A stretch of DNA of 64,000 bases, from positions 60,400,079 to 60,464,078 of the forward strand of contig OY829327.1 in assembly GCA_963691655.1 (NCBI GenBank), in the 5' to 3' direction. This document shows positions 55,103-64,000 of the stretch, piece by piece. Position numbers and translations under genes: made by a program. Numbering within the stretch: the first letter of the stretch is position 1; each line of letters begins with the position of its first letter. Origin of the DNA: Toxonevra muliebris. Lineage: Eukaryota > Arthropoda > Insecta > Diptera > Pallopteridae. The notes under the pieces were generated by a model. The model was not told the origin of the DNA and did not search any database. It saw nothing but the letters and a program-made list of their open reading frames with translations.

Positions 55103-55349
55103 AACAAAGGTATTAAGTCAGTTTGTACATTAATCATATACACAGCAAATTGCCGTGCTCTGCTTTCTGTTAAAAAATTCCTAAATTTTATTTGGTTGAG
55201 TCATTATTGCTGGAAAAGGTTTAGTTTACTAATTGTTATATACAATGGCTTGAGTAAGAATTTTCCTTGGAGGGGAATAACTTTTTATATAATTTTTAAC
55301 ATAAACATTTCTTTTTATTTTACTTATTTGCATATGTAAAGCGGACGTC
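55103..55349. other. Upstream region of the minus-strand frame
   Basis: AT-rich. On the minus strand it would be the promoter of the 54740-55102 frame. No TATA box is clear. Confidence 0.3.
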
Positions 55350-56135
55350 GCACAGTGGTTTGACTGCGGAAAAAACGAATTTTTTTGACGCGTCGATATT
55401 ATATTTTTTTTTAATTTCTATTCATAAATATTTCATTAGTATATTAAAAAAAAATTGGAGGGATTAGTTCATTAAATAATTGTGGATAAGCTGTCGAAGT
55501 TGATGAATGCTAAACACAAAGTGCTAGCATGTATTTTGAAGCATTTTTTTTTAATTTTTTTTATGAGGGTGAGTTATATATGAAGAATGTATTTGATAAA
55601 TAAAAAAAAAACAAAATTTTTTACTTAGAAAAAAATATGGTTTTTAGAAACAAAAATTTCAAGAGAATTCCTTAGGTTTGGTGGACCAAGTCTATCTTGT
55701 GAAGGTGTGCGAAATATTCTAATATATAAAAATGTAAAATATAATTTCTTAGCTAAATAACAAAAAAAAAAAAAAAAAAATTGACTGCGGATAGCTGCGA
55801 ATCCCATTTTTGTTGACAAAATACTAAATGCATATCGGGCAAAAACTGTATGAAAATGTGAATATTTGTGGTATCAGTGTATTTTTAAGAGATAGAAATT
55901 TGTTTGTCAAAATCAAAAAAAAAATGAATTAAAGTGAAATGTTGAAACAGTTAAAACCATTTTTTTATGATATTTATCTCAGTATCTTGACTATAACGGA
56001 TTTTAGAGCTATTTCAGTTGTACTGTTGTATGGGAAGTGTGCGTGGCAGTTGACCGATCACGCTCATTTTCATAATTTTTCTTTTCCACGACCTAAGAGT
56101 GACTAATGCCAAAATATGCAGTCAAACCACTGTGC
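55350..56135. mobile_element. TIR element with GCACAGTGGTTTGACTGC ends
   Basis: GCACAGTGGTTTGACTGC (55350-55367) is perfectly mirrored at 56118-56135, and ACG..GC similarity continues outward about 6 bp. A third partial copy, TTGACTGCGGATAGCTGCG, lies inside at about 55781. The interior is non-coding and has A runs. The CAGTGG core recalls hAT ends, but no clear target duplication confirms it. Confidence 0.7.
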
Positions 56136-58166
56136 GCCGTAGCGTATCGAATTTTTTATGCATTTTTGTATTCTCGTGCACCGTAGGTACAACAGAAGAA
56201 AAAATAAGAATCTCGCACATATTTTTTATTTGAGATTCATCGATTTTTGTGTGTATGGAGAAGTTATTTAGAAAAAACTGAGGATGCCATCGTGTTCAGT
56301 GTACCTTAATTATACAAGATCAACTCTACTGAACCGATATAAAATCTTTTTTAGTATTGTAATGGTGGCACTAGGGCTGTCAGACTTATTGATTTCATCA
56401 GTAGACTCAGTATGTATGCGCGTGTAGAAGTGAACTTTATTAACAAAACTGATATTTGTGCTTTAAACACAACCAAAGCAGCCGACTTTTGACCTCCGAC
56501 TTTTTCTGGAAGAATAAACATTATAATTAGCGTCAATCTCTAGCGTAAAGAATCTGCAGTTGGATTTGACCTAAGTGTCTCCCTGGACAGCTATTTAACC
56601 TAATATAATGTCAACAACAATGTTTAAAAGTACAATAATTCAGAATAAAATTCTTTATTTAGTAGGTTTGTAAGTTTTTTCTGTCGTTTCGTTGTTATCC
56701 ATACGAAATATATATGGGCTGAAATTTGTAACTCAAAACTAATGAAATCTTTTTTTCAAAAATCGCAGAATCGTTCTGATATTTAGTTAATATATAATAA
56801 AACTGTACTATTCTTTGACAGTGAATAATCAAAAATAATTTTATAATGAAATATGATGGAAAAGGCCCCAAGTTATGAAATATCACCCCAATTCACGTCA
56901 AAATTCGTTTTTGTTTCTTTACAATTTTTTCATCATGGTTGGGATTATGTTTTGGCCGAATTTTTCGGAGGCGTTTATGTGGGTTATATTTGTTTTTTAA
57001 TTAAACAAGTGGCCGTGGCACTTTCTGTACTAAATACTTGAAGAACGTAACAACTTTAATGTGAGTATAACAATTGTTACATAAAGGTTTCAGAACCCGT
57101 ATTGAGACGTACGTTTTCATAAATTGAATTACAGAAAAATCATTGTATTCCGTACGTGTGAATGTTCTCATTCTGTTATACATTTGAGGCGAGAACTGTA
57201 ATCATTAAGGCCAACATCGTCAGAGGCATGAATTATATCGCATGAAAAAGTCTTTTAGAAAAGAACGACTACTTGAGTACCTCTTAACATAGACCGCGCT
57301 GGTATCTCAAGAATCATGACCATTCATATTAATCCCAGTTAACAAAACTCAAGTTAATTACTTCACGAACGGGTGTAGAAACCTATTTACAAATAAAGCA
57401 CCAGTTTTTTGATTAGTCTTGGTAAAACGAGAGATTTCAAATCATTTGGCAAGGCCTTTTCTAATGGAAATTTCCCTTCGAATGGGTCAAGGTTGTTGCT
57501 ATCACTTTAATTGTTTATGTGCTTCAGACACTAAATTTACAACATTTTCTATCATTTTACATACTTGTCTCATTTAAATGATTTCAAAATACTTTATTCG
57601 AATCATTTGATGTTGAACCTAAACTCAATTTTCATTGCTTTTTCATCTCGTTTTCTGAGCTACTTTTCTTGTAACCATTTTCCATAAAACTTCTGATTTA
57701 TTACAGTTTTCTTTTTCTTAACAACTTTTTTGCGACATAAATTAAAACTTCAAATTATATTTATGTGACTAATTTGGAACATCTTTGCCACGCCCATTTT
57801 ATTTATGGAGAACAATGCACGTTGCACAGTAGTTTTGATTTCAAATTTGTAATTTTTAATTGAAAATTGTTTCATGAAACGCTTATGTAACTTGAAGCTA
57901 ACACTGTTGTTTTTGAAACCCTAATGCACCGTTATGTTCTTTCTTTTGAGTGATTTCTATGAAGGGTTGGAATAGATCCATGCTGCAGTTTTAATCGCCG
58001 TTATTAATAACTGAATTGCATCGATGTCACACCTCTGCAGAATAGTTATGGAAAAAAATGATTTCCCTAACAAATATCGATTTTAAAAATACCTATGTTT
58101 TATTTTGAGTTGCATTTGTTTTGATCAAGGCATATTCGAATTTCTGTTAAACATAAGACCTATTCT
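56136..58166. other. Long AT-rich spacer, no gene
   Basis: No inverted ends, coding motifs or convincing splice pairs. Short frames at 56351-57183 overlap on both strands and are taken as chance. Confidence 0.4.
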
Positions 58167-58270
58167 CGAATGGTCTTGCATCATTGCAAATGCAAATTTT
58201 TATTGCATATCATATATATCTGTTGTGATATCAGAAATATTTTTCATTTGCAATGGTGCAAGATCATTTG
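58167..58270 (+). ncRNA. Candidate hairpin RNA (pre-miRNA-like)
   Basis: The 26-nt arms at 58167-58192 (CGAATGGTCTTGCATCATTG, then CAAATG) and 58245-58270 (CATTTGCAATGGTGCAAGAT, then CATTTG) pair over all 26 positions in + strand RNA: 23 Watson-Crick and 3 G:U. In minus-strand RNA the three would be A:C mismatches. The 52-nt loop contains a further ATATCA/TGATAT helix. Size fits a fly miRNA precursor. The near-perfect stem is also what a young palindromic MITE would give. The sequence does not match a miRNA I know. Confidence 0.4.
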
Positions 58271-58462
58271 CACTATATCGTGGATAATTCTACAGATTTA
58301 TTTTATTTTTAATATGGATATCATTCGCATCCATAACAAAACGCAATAATTCCATTTTTTAAATTTTTTTTTTTTTGACTAAATTAAATTCTACATGTTG
58401 AAATCTATGTAACAATTATTATAAATCATATCAAAGGTCACATATTTGTCTTTGTCTTATAG
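58271..58462. other. Spacer ending in a splice acceptor
   Basis: AT-rich; T run at about 58361-58376. Ends TTTGTCTTTGTCTTATAG, a strong 3' splice site. Confidence 0.45.
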
Positions 58463-58524
58463 GAATCGATCACAAAAATATAGATTCAGACCAAAATGAA
58501 ATATATCATATTCACTGCAATTAA
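58463..58524 (+). CDS. Candidate terminal exon, phase-1 entry
   Basis: Follows a strong acceptor. Entered in phase 1 it reads IDHKNIDSDQNEIYHIHCN and stops at 58522-58524. No GT donor occurs before the stop, so it would be a last exon; an AATAAA lies at about 58758-58763, giving a 3' UTR of about 250 bases. Phase agrees with the donor after 54651. The acidic, Asn/Asp-rich character resembles the exon at 43900. Recognition by homology was not possible. Confidence 0.33.
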
Positions 58525-59422
58525 ATTTTTTCATTTATCCAAAAATTTGTATTAGTGGAATTATTGTGTTTTGGAAAATGGCCCCACTCTATATATAATA
58601 TGGCCACCACTGAAAATATATATGATAAACTAAAACGACATAATTGGCAACGCTGCCGGTTGTTAGTTGGCAAAACTTCAGTACTAGTTGAAAGCCATTT
58701 AAAAGCTGCAGTATAAAGTATGGAATAAGCTTTTGTGAACATTATAATATTATATTTAAATAAATTTTGCATATTTTTAAGGCATAACAGTACGAACAAA
58801 ATAGCTGTACGTTTAAAAAAAGAACGTATAGTTTATCGAAATGATTCGATTTGAATAAGTTAATAATATTTGCATATTTTTAGGGTGAAGATAAAAATTT
58901 AAGTTTACTTAACAATCAACAAAATCAGCAATTTTTTATGTTTTTTTTGTGATTTGTTCGTCTCTATCAAAAAAGATGGAAAGTAATTAAGTGGTGTAAA
59001 CTAACGTATTACCATCGATATTATATTAAGCGCCCTTTATAGTATACAACTGTATTAAGCTCAAAAGCTCGTTTTTTTTTGGTGATATTGAGTTTAATGA
59101 ACTGGTTCTTATTACGTTTTTTTTATTGATATTAATCCATCGTCCCGGCACTAAACACAATTTCCTTATGTCTTCATTAAAAAATTTCAGGACTCAAAAA
59201 AATAAAAGAAATTTTTTTCTGAATTTCAGAGGTTGTAATAGCTTTTGCCTTACCCCAAGAAAATAAGGAGACCATGTGTAAAAAAAATTAAAAATATTTG
59301 TATGCCTCATCATGAGCAATAAGTATTGCTCCAGATTAAATGTATTTAACACAGTATTTTAGAAGTTATTGTAAGTTGAAGATAGAGAAATGAAATTTAT
59401 TTTTTATTTATCCATGTATATA
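58525..59422. other. Possible 3' UTR, then AT-rich spacer
   Basis: AATAAA at about 58758. The minus frame at 58521-58799 overlaps this and has no domain. The remainder holds T runs and no gene. Confidence 0.35.
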
Positions 59423-59686
59423 CAGTCATCGCTTGATAACGTAAACATCCACCAACGTAAAAAAAATTTTATTTTATTGATTATTCTAAAACGTGAACAA
59501 AGTCTGAAAGCTCTGAAACATGAACAAAATTTCTTAAAAATTGTGTCAATTTTCATGATTTTAGTAAATTCAGGAACTCTCTGGATATGTTTACTACAAG
59601 AACCCAAGATAAAAGGTAATATTTAAGGTGAAGATTACCGATTTTTCCCAAAATTTTTTTTTTTTTATTAAAAACTTTCTATCCTC

Positions 59687-60378
59687 GGTGCCCGGACATA
59701 ACGCCCAAAAAAATGTTTGGGTGTTATGACCGCCCTAGGAATGGCCATAACGCCCAAAATCATTTTAGGCGCTATGACCGCCCCGAAAACGGTCATACGA
59801 TTTTGTTTTCAGTGACAATTGCGGATATAAAAAAGAACTATATTGAAGCTGATAATCGTCATTCTTTAATTGAAGCTACATTCTCTGTCGTACCATTTTG
59901 TGGGTATAAGCAATTGCTTATAATATACTTTGGACACAATAGATATGTAAGCCACAATAATATTTTGCACGTAAAATATTTAATATTAAATACATATTAG
60001 TTATTGTTTCAGACAAATCGAAATGTAAGATTTTACATTTCAATTATTCTGAATCAATGTCTTTTTCCCCTTTTGTTTTTTTTATAGGTTTAACCATTCG
60101 CTTTCATACTAATGTCGAGAAAAACGGAAAAGTTTTTTATTTAAGAAAGCCAATTTGTGAAAAAAATTAAATAAAGCTGCATTTTCTTATACATGAAATT
60201 TGGTTTCGTTTTACTTTTGAAATTTTAAGAAAGAATCACAAAAACGGTCATAGCGCCCATTGGGTGTTATGACCGTTTTCGGGGCGGTCATAGCGCCTAA
60301 AATGATTTTGGGCGTTATGGCCATTCCTGGGGTGGTCATAACACCCAAAATTTTTTTTGGGCGTTATGTCCGGGCACC
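59687..60378. mobile_element. Mutator-like element with serial-hairpin ends
   Basis: Long terminal inverted repeats of about 110 bp (59687-59800 and 60268-60378) start GGTGCCCGGACATAACG. Each arm is itself made of consecutive small palindromes: CATAACGCCC...GGGTGTTATG (59697-59728) and CATAACGCCC...GGCGCTATG (59746-59776), joined by ACCGCCC. A third, CGGTCATAGCGCCC...GACCG (60245-60275), occurs only on the right. The arms are GC-rich in an AT-rich window and about 95% alike. Long TIRs plus the internal MULE-like coding fragment point to the Mutator superfamily; no clear 8-9 bp target duplication was seen. Confidence 0.8.
59813..60170 (+). pseudogene. MULE-transposase-like fragment, possibly spliced
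   Basis: After TTTTGTTTTCAG one frame is open from 59813: TIADIKKNYIEADNRHSLIE, ATFSVVPFCGYKQLLIIYFG (about 59875-59937). The TF..VP....QLL.I spacing resembles the start of the MULE transposase domain (usually D-G-T-F-x-x-x-P), with the catalytic D not kept. Two short intron-like gaps follow (GTAAGC 59947 to CAG 60012; GTAAGA 60025 to TAG 60087). A last piece reads LTIRFHTNVEKNGKVFYLRK and PICEKN, stop, with AATAAA overlapping. The phases of the pieces do not join cleanly. This is a weak but suggestive family assignment. Confidence 0.5.
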
Positions 60379-60437
60379 AATCTCTTAAACGTGAACACCC
60401 ATGGTTTTTAATAGATCAAGGTTTCGAGCGCTGACTC

Positions 60438-61303
60438 TATATTATTTTTACATATGTTTTTTTTTTACAAAAGTTCAAAACTATTCAATGTTTATTTTGT
60501 AATTTACATTGTTTATTGTTAACATGTTCAAGAGTTCAAATTTTTAATGCAATTGTATGAAGAATTTAGCAAGTTATTGCAATAAATGTGAAGGTACCTC
60601 CGAAATTTGTTCTTTTACGGCGTGCACTTTAGCGTCTCTTAGAGAATATATGATTGTAGTTTGTAGATATACCTACCTAAACAATAAATTTTTTATCATA
60701 AAAACTTAAAAAATTTACAATTAAAAAAATTGTTGGCATAATTTTTGCAATTTTGTTTGTTTATAACTTTTTTTTTTACAATATTTGCGTACTTCAGGCA
60801 TACCTTCACGGTAATTCAATTATCTTTAATTTAAAAAAATCATATTAATATCTCAAGAATTTTTCGAGTTATGGTGCAATTCAGTTTTAAAAACATGGTT
60901 TTGAGAAAAACTCGTTTCAAAGTTCAAGCATTCTTGGCTCCGTAACGTTCAATTGAATGTGAATTTAAAAAAAATGCACATATATTCTAGATATTTTATA
61001 GAAGTGACGACCCTTAAATACAAGTCTGTTTTTTTCTAAGTTTGCCCTAATTTTTAAAGCACCTTCAAAATTTTAGAAAATTACTTAGTTAGTTCCTATA
61101 AAGATTCCATTGAAGTAAAGAAATCTTATTAAAAAATAAGATTTTTATTCACAGCATTTTATACATATTTGTTACAAATTCAGTGTTGACAACTACAGTC
61201 AGTAAACAATTCCGCTTTTTATCTTATATTTATCGGAAACAGTGCACCAGGTTCATCAGACTTTCTTTTTTAATTGTTTTTTTATCAGAAATCTAAAAAT
61301 ATA
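60438..61303. other. AT-rich spacer, no gene
   Basis: No coding motif, repeat end or splice structure was seen. Confidence 0.4.
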
Positions 61304-61998
61304 AAGGGTTTTCCATTAAGGACATAACAATTTTATCTATTAATAAAACACAGAATTTTTTGGGATATTGAGTTCAAATTTATTGTGGGTGTAGTGCAAG
61401 CATTACATTTTATGAATGAAATTCGATTCCGGTCATACGACCACCACGAGCCCGTTTACAGCGAATGATTCTTTGGACCCAATTTTCCACCACTCTCGCA
61501 CACATTTCGACCGGAACGTTGGCAATTTCGCGTTTGATATTGTCTTTGAGCTCATCTAAAGTTGCTGGCTTGTTGGCATAGACCAGTGACTTGATATAGC
61601 CCCAATGGCGTTCGATCACATGAACGAGGCAGCCATTCCACCGGACCATATCTCGAGATAACACGTTTACCGAATTTGCCTTCCAAAAAATCGATTGTGA
61701 CGCGTGCTGTGTGGCTAGTGCCACCGTCTTGTTGAAACCAAATATGGTTGATGTCAAGCTCATCCAATTCTGGCCACGAATAATCTTCCAACACAACACG
61801 ATAGCGCTCTCCATTGACAGTAACATGACGGTCGTTTTCGCTGTAAACGGGCTCGTGGTGGTCATATGACCGAAATCGAATTTCATTCATAAAATGTAAT
61901 GCTTGCACTACACCCACAATAAATTTGAACTCAACATCTTAAAAAATTCTGTGTTTTATTAATAGATAAAATTGTTATGTTCCTAATGGAAAACCCTT
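61304..61998 (-). mobile_element. Tc1/mariner-type element with long inverted ends
   Basis: TA flanks both sides (61302-61303, 61999-62000). The arms start AAGGGTTTTCCATTA and match for about 160 bp (61304-61466 against 61837-61998), far longer than usual for the group. The left arm holds the natural 3' end of the transposase including its last codons; the right arm is an inverted copy of that same sequence, replacing the 5' end. Confidence 0.88.
61410..61917 (-). pseudogene. IS630/Tc1/mariner-type transposase, chimeric and frameshifted
   Basis: The minus strand reads NDRHVTVNGERYRVVLEDYS (about 61771-61830) and ELDINHIWFQQDGGTSHTAR (about 61699-61758), with the catalytic D in QQDG. FGKRVISRYG and CDRTPLGLYQV follow. 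A frameshift then continues in WGYIKSLVYANKPATLDELK (about 61549-61605), DNIKREIANVPVEM and CKRARGGRMTGIEFHS (about 61410-61457), the natural C-terminus. The text upstream of NDRH (EIRFRSYDHHEPVYSE) is an antisense reading of the duplicated 3' end, not the true N-terminus. The 158-codon frame is therefore only real in its second half. Family is well known in insects; the exact clade is open. Confidence 0.9.
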
Positions 61999-62055
61999 TA
62001 CATCGTATTTTATTAATCTATCGTAAAACAAGCTTGGTGATAATCAACTAAGTTA

Positions 62056-62287
62056 CAGTCTTATAAGTGCGCAAAGGTACGCAAAACCGGTTTTTAACGG
62101 TAAATCAAGGTTTTTGGGGTGTTTGGCTATTGACTATTTTTTTGCAATAAGCTATTTATTATTTATTTATTTAAAAAAATAATGTTTTTACTTGAGGTAT
62201 ACTTTTATTTAAGTAATTAAACGTAAACAATTTCTTAAACGTGAACACCCGTGGTTTTTATTAGTTCGCGGCTTTGAGCGTTGACTG
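62056..62287. mobile_element. Probable pogo-like MITE, second copy
   Basis: The right end, reading inward, is CAGTCAACGCTCAAAGCCGC next to TA (62288-62289), and AAACGTGAACACCC matches 60386-60400. The left end, CAGTC after TA at 62056, matches only 5 bp, so that boundary is weak. Confidence 0.5.
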
Positions 62288-62354
62288 TACCTCGATAGGA
62301 GTACTTCCGACAGCACTGTGTGCCATTATTGCGTTCTACAAAGTGGTTGTTTAA

Positions 62355-63280
62355 CAGTGTGGCCAACTTTTGTTTTTCAAATTCCGCTAAAATGAAGAAA
62401 AAAACGCGTATTTTCTTTAAAAAAGCGCTAAATTTTTTCTTGATGAAAGTGTTAAACTCAAGTTTTTTTATATACAGTAGAATTGCGATAGTTCTTACCC
62501 CGTTAATTCGAAAATCTCAATAATTCGCAACAATCTGCTGGTCCCTTGAAAAAACATTGTAGATAGCTACGTTCACTTTTTTATGGAATTTGTTGTGTTT
62601 TTGAGGAAAGGGTTAAATCGAAATCTCGTTAAATCAAAAACCTTTGTAATTCGTAAAAATTGCTGGTCCCTTGCGATTACGAATTATCGGGATTTTGCTG
62701 TTTTAAAAAGAAAATAAATTAAATACATGTATTTTTAAAGTTTTTAATTCGCAGCATTTCTAAATTATACAATCACAAGAAAAAGTAATATAAGATAATG
62801 GAAAAAGAGTATTTTATACACTTTGATCACAAAAAAATATACAGAGTAATAATTTATAACTATCACATATCGATGTCGAAGTCTATATTCTCTTCATTAC
62901 TATCAGCTTCTTCTGGCCATAACACATTCTTTAGTCTGAATTCAGAAGCATTATAAACACTAGTACGTCATCAGGTATTTTGTAGTTTTCACAAAATGAA
63001 TTTTTGTGTCTTAAACCATTTTTTATATGAAGTAAAAAATTGTTTGAATTGAGTGACTTACGGTTACGAATTTTGGGTTTAAATACGTTCATTGCTCATT
63101 GTTTCGATAAAAAATATTGTTAGGATTATTCAGGAAATAGATTATATAGCGGAGCATTTAGTGTCTTTTAAATGGAAAAAACGCGCCAAAAAACCTTCTG
63201 ACCGCTAAATTATTTTTTTCCGCGTTTTAATTTTCAAAAACACCAAATTTAGCAGGAAGAGCGCTGAGTTGGCCACACTG
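62355..63280. mobile_element. hAT-like MITE, copy 2 (CAGTGTGGCCAAC family), both ends
   Basis: CAGTGTGGCCAACT (62355-62368) and AGTTGGCCACACTG (63267-63280) are perfect 14-bp inverted ends. The flanks TTGTTTAA and TTCTTCAA agree at 6 of 8 positions, as a decayed 8-bp target duplication would. The second layer of the ends, AAAGCGCTAAA and TTTAGCAGGAAGAGCGCT, is also inverted. Non-coding. It carries a nested insertion at 62475-62700. Confidence 0.85.
62475..62700. mobile_element. 226-bp pogo-like MITE nested in hAT-like MITE
   Basis: Absent from the corresponding place in copy 1 (about 21318). Starts CAGTAGAATTGCGATAGTTC after TA and ends with the complement of CAGCAAAATCCCGATAATTC. CTGCTGGTCCCTTG and TTGCTGGTCCCTTGCG repeat inside. 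Alignment with copy 1 gives the insertion limits directly. Confidence 0.75.
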
Positions 63281-63560
63281 TTCTTCAATGAAGACTTTGG
63301 TGGTTTTCTGACTTTTGACAGTCTTGCAGCAAACAAGCGATATGTGGCAGATACAAATTGCTGCCTTAATTTGCTAAAGCCCTAACACGCATTTTTCAAA
63401 TATTAATGAAGAAGCAAAAAACATATTGGTTGATATTTGGATTATTGTTTCGAGAATTTGTAATTTGAACTACAAGAAAATATCGTAAGTTTTCGGTGTA
63501 GGTCCCTAAAATTTTCGGTACATATGAAAATGGACACACTTTTTCCATCAAAAACTAGAT
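63281..63560. other. Spacer with dispersed repeat
   Basis: GACAGTCTTGCAGCAAAC (about 63317) recurs at 27824. Nothing else is seen. Confidence 0.4.
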
Positions 63561-63749
63561 TTGAAATTTATGTTAGAGCCTTCGCAAATTAAGGCGTTAG
63601 CTGCGAAGCAAACTGTAGGTATAAACATTTTCTATATAATTTCTTGTTTAAATAGCAATTGTTTTGAAAACTCGTCTTCTGAGGCTTGTATTATGACGAC
63701 CAACAATAAGAGTTTGTTTGAACCAAGATCTAAAGCCCAATATAAGTGA
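63561..63749 (+). CDS. Unassigned frame with exon-like second half
   Basis: An open frame MKFMLEPSQIKALAAKQTVG ends NCFENSSSEACIMTTNNKSL, FEPRSKAQYK. The second half starts after TTGTTTAAATAG and ends at ATAA|GTGAGT, a good donor at 63748, so it may be an exon (63651-63747) of a gene continuing beyond the window. Its phase (2) does not fit the phase-1 exon chain upstream. No domain recognised; it could equally be a transposase scrap. Confidence 0.25.
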   Translation: MKFMLEPSQIKALAAKQTVGINIFYIISCLNSNCFENSSSEACIMTTNNKSLFEPRSKAQYK

Positions 63750-64000
63750 GTGACATGAATCTAATGAGATAGAATGATAAGCTGTTCGCCGATAAATAGT
63801 GGTCGATTTTGCATTCATAGTGAAAAATTAAAATAAATCAATGCAGTTTTGCATAATTAATATTAGTGTATTTTCTGACCTTATCACGAGGTCTCTGTAA
63901 ATATTGTTCCATATTTACCGTTATGAAAAATCTTGAAAAATTTAATGCAGCAGCTGGAAATTTTTTTTTTTATGTCTACAAACATGTAGTATTACTAACG
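63750..64000. other. AT-rich window end
   Basis: No gene seen; a T run of 13 at about 63961. Confidence 0.4.

Larger units (their letters stand above)
59423..60437. mobile_element. pogo-like MITE split by a Mutator-like insertion
   Basis: CAGTCATCGCTTGATAACGT after TA (59423) and, reading inward from the right (60437), GAGTCAGCGCTCGAAACC before TA form diverged terminal repeats. The right part, with AAACGTGAACACCC and GGTTTTTA, recurs at 62235-62287. Subtracting the inserted 692 bp leaves about 320 bp. Confidence 0.65.

Noticed and set aside
61410..61886. The longest open frame in the window (158 codons) as an intact gene
   Set aside because: Its first half reads the transposase region in the wrong frame and its start lies in a duplicated inverted arm; only the second half matches the transposase.
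1..64000. CRISPR arrays, bacterial operons, rRNA or viral genomes
   Set aside because: No regular spacer arrays, ribosome-binding sites with long frames, rRNA segments or viral gene sets were found; everything fits decayed eukaryotic transposons and spacer.

Overview
This window is AT-rich eukaryotic DNA, almost certainly from a higher fly. Inference: a tephritid-like dipteran with a large, repeat-filled genome. The reasons are the TATGTATGTA-type tracts, the mix of transposon families (mariner, Tc1, hAT, piggyBac, pogo-like, Jockey/I/RTE-type non-LTR elements, many MITEs), the absence of long open frames and short introns where introns can be guessed. The genus cannot be read from the sequence. 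No bacterial gene, CRISPR array, rRNA or intact tRNA gene is visible. Nearly all open frames are under 120 codons, and most are shadows of decayed transposases or chance.

Layout. 0-4 kb: a decayed hAT transposase, a palindromic MITE, a Tc1 transposase fragment and a tRNA-derived SINE. 4-5 kb: a GC-richer, host-like stretch ending in a candidate coding exon with a perfect 5' splice site. 7-8.1 kb: a terminal-inverted-repeat (TIR) transposon with a visible target duplication that encloses a reverse-transcriptase fragment. 10.7-11.2 kb: a degenerate minisatellite. 13.1-13.8 kb: a foldback element, with a relative at 51.65 kb that keeps a coding fragment. 15.6-17.7 kb: a deleted non-LTR element followed by a deleted mariner. 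21.2-23.3 kb: a hAT-like MITE and a frameshifted coding remnant. 25.3-27.1 kb: a pogo-like element and a MITE in a repeat whose empty counterpart lies at 7.24 kb. 28.3 kb: a cysteine-bearing candidate exon. 28.6-29.2 kb: another mariner. 31.2-32.3 and 40.35-41.2 kb: two TTAA-flanked elements. 35.2-36.4 kb: a Tc1 element with both ends. 42.6-43.5 kb: an element holding two opposed tRNA-like promoters around a hairpin. 45.8-50.5 kb: nested hAT/pogo-like, MITE and RTE sequence. 53.1-53.9 kb: an I-type RNase H fragment. 59.4-63.3 kb: nested pogo-like MITEs, a Mutator-like element whose ends are serial hairpins, a mariner relative with duplicated inverted ends and a hAT-like MITE.

Possible host signal is sparse. 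Four short + strand exon candidates (to 4980, 43900-43962, 54622-54651, 58463-58524) all have compatible phase-1 junctions and good splice sites, so they could belong to one gene spanning the window with very long introns. This is inference: no protein family was recognised. A 120-codon minus-strand frame with a signal-peptide-like start (54740-55102) would lie inside its intron. A 104-nt hairpin at 58167-58270 has a 26-bp stem with no mismatch when read as + strand RNA.

The window reads as the intronic or intergenic part of a transposon graveyard. Its most distinctive content is the architecture of the non-autonomous elements. All family calls come from motifs read by eye; no database search was run.
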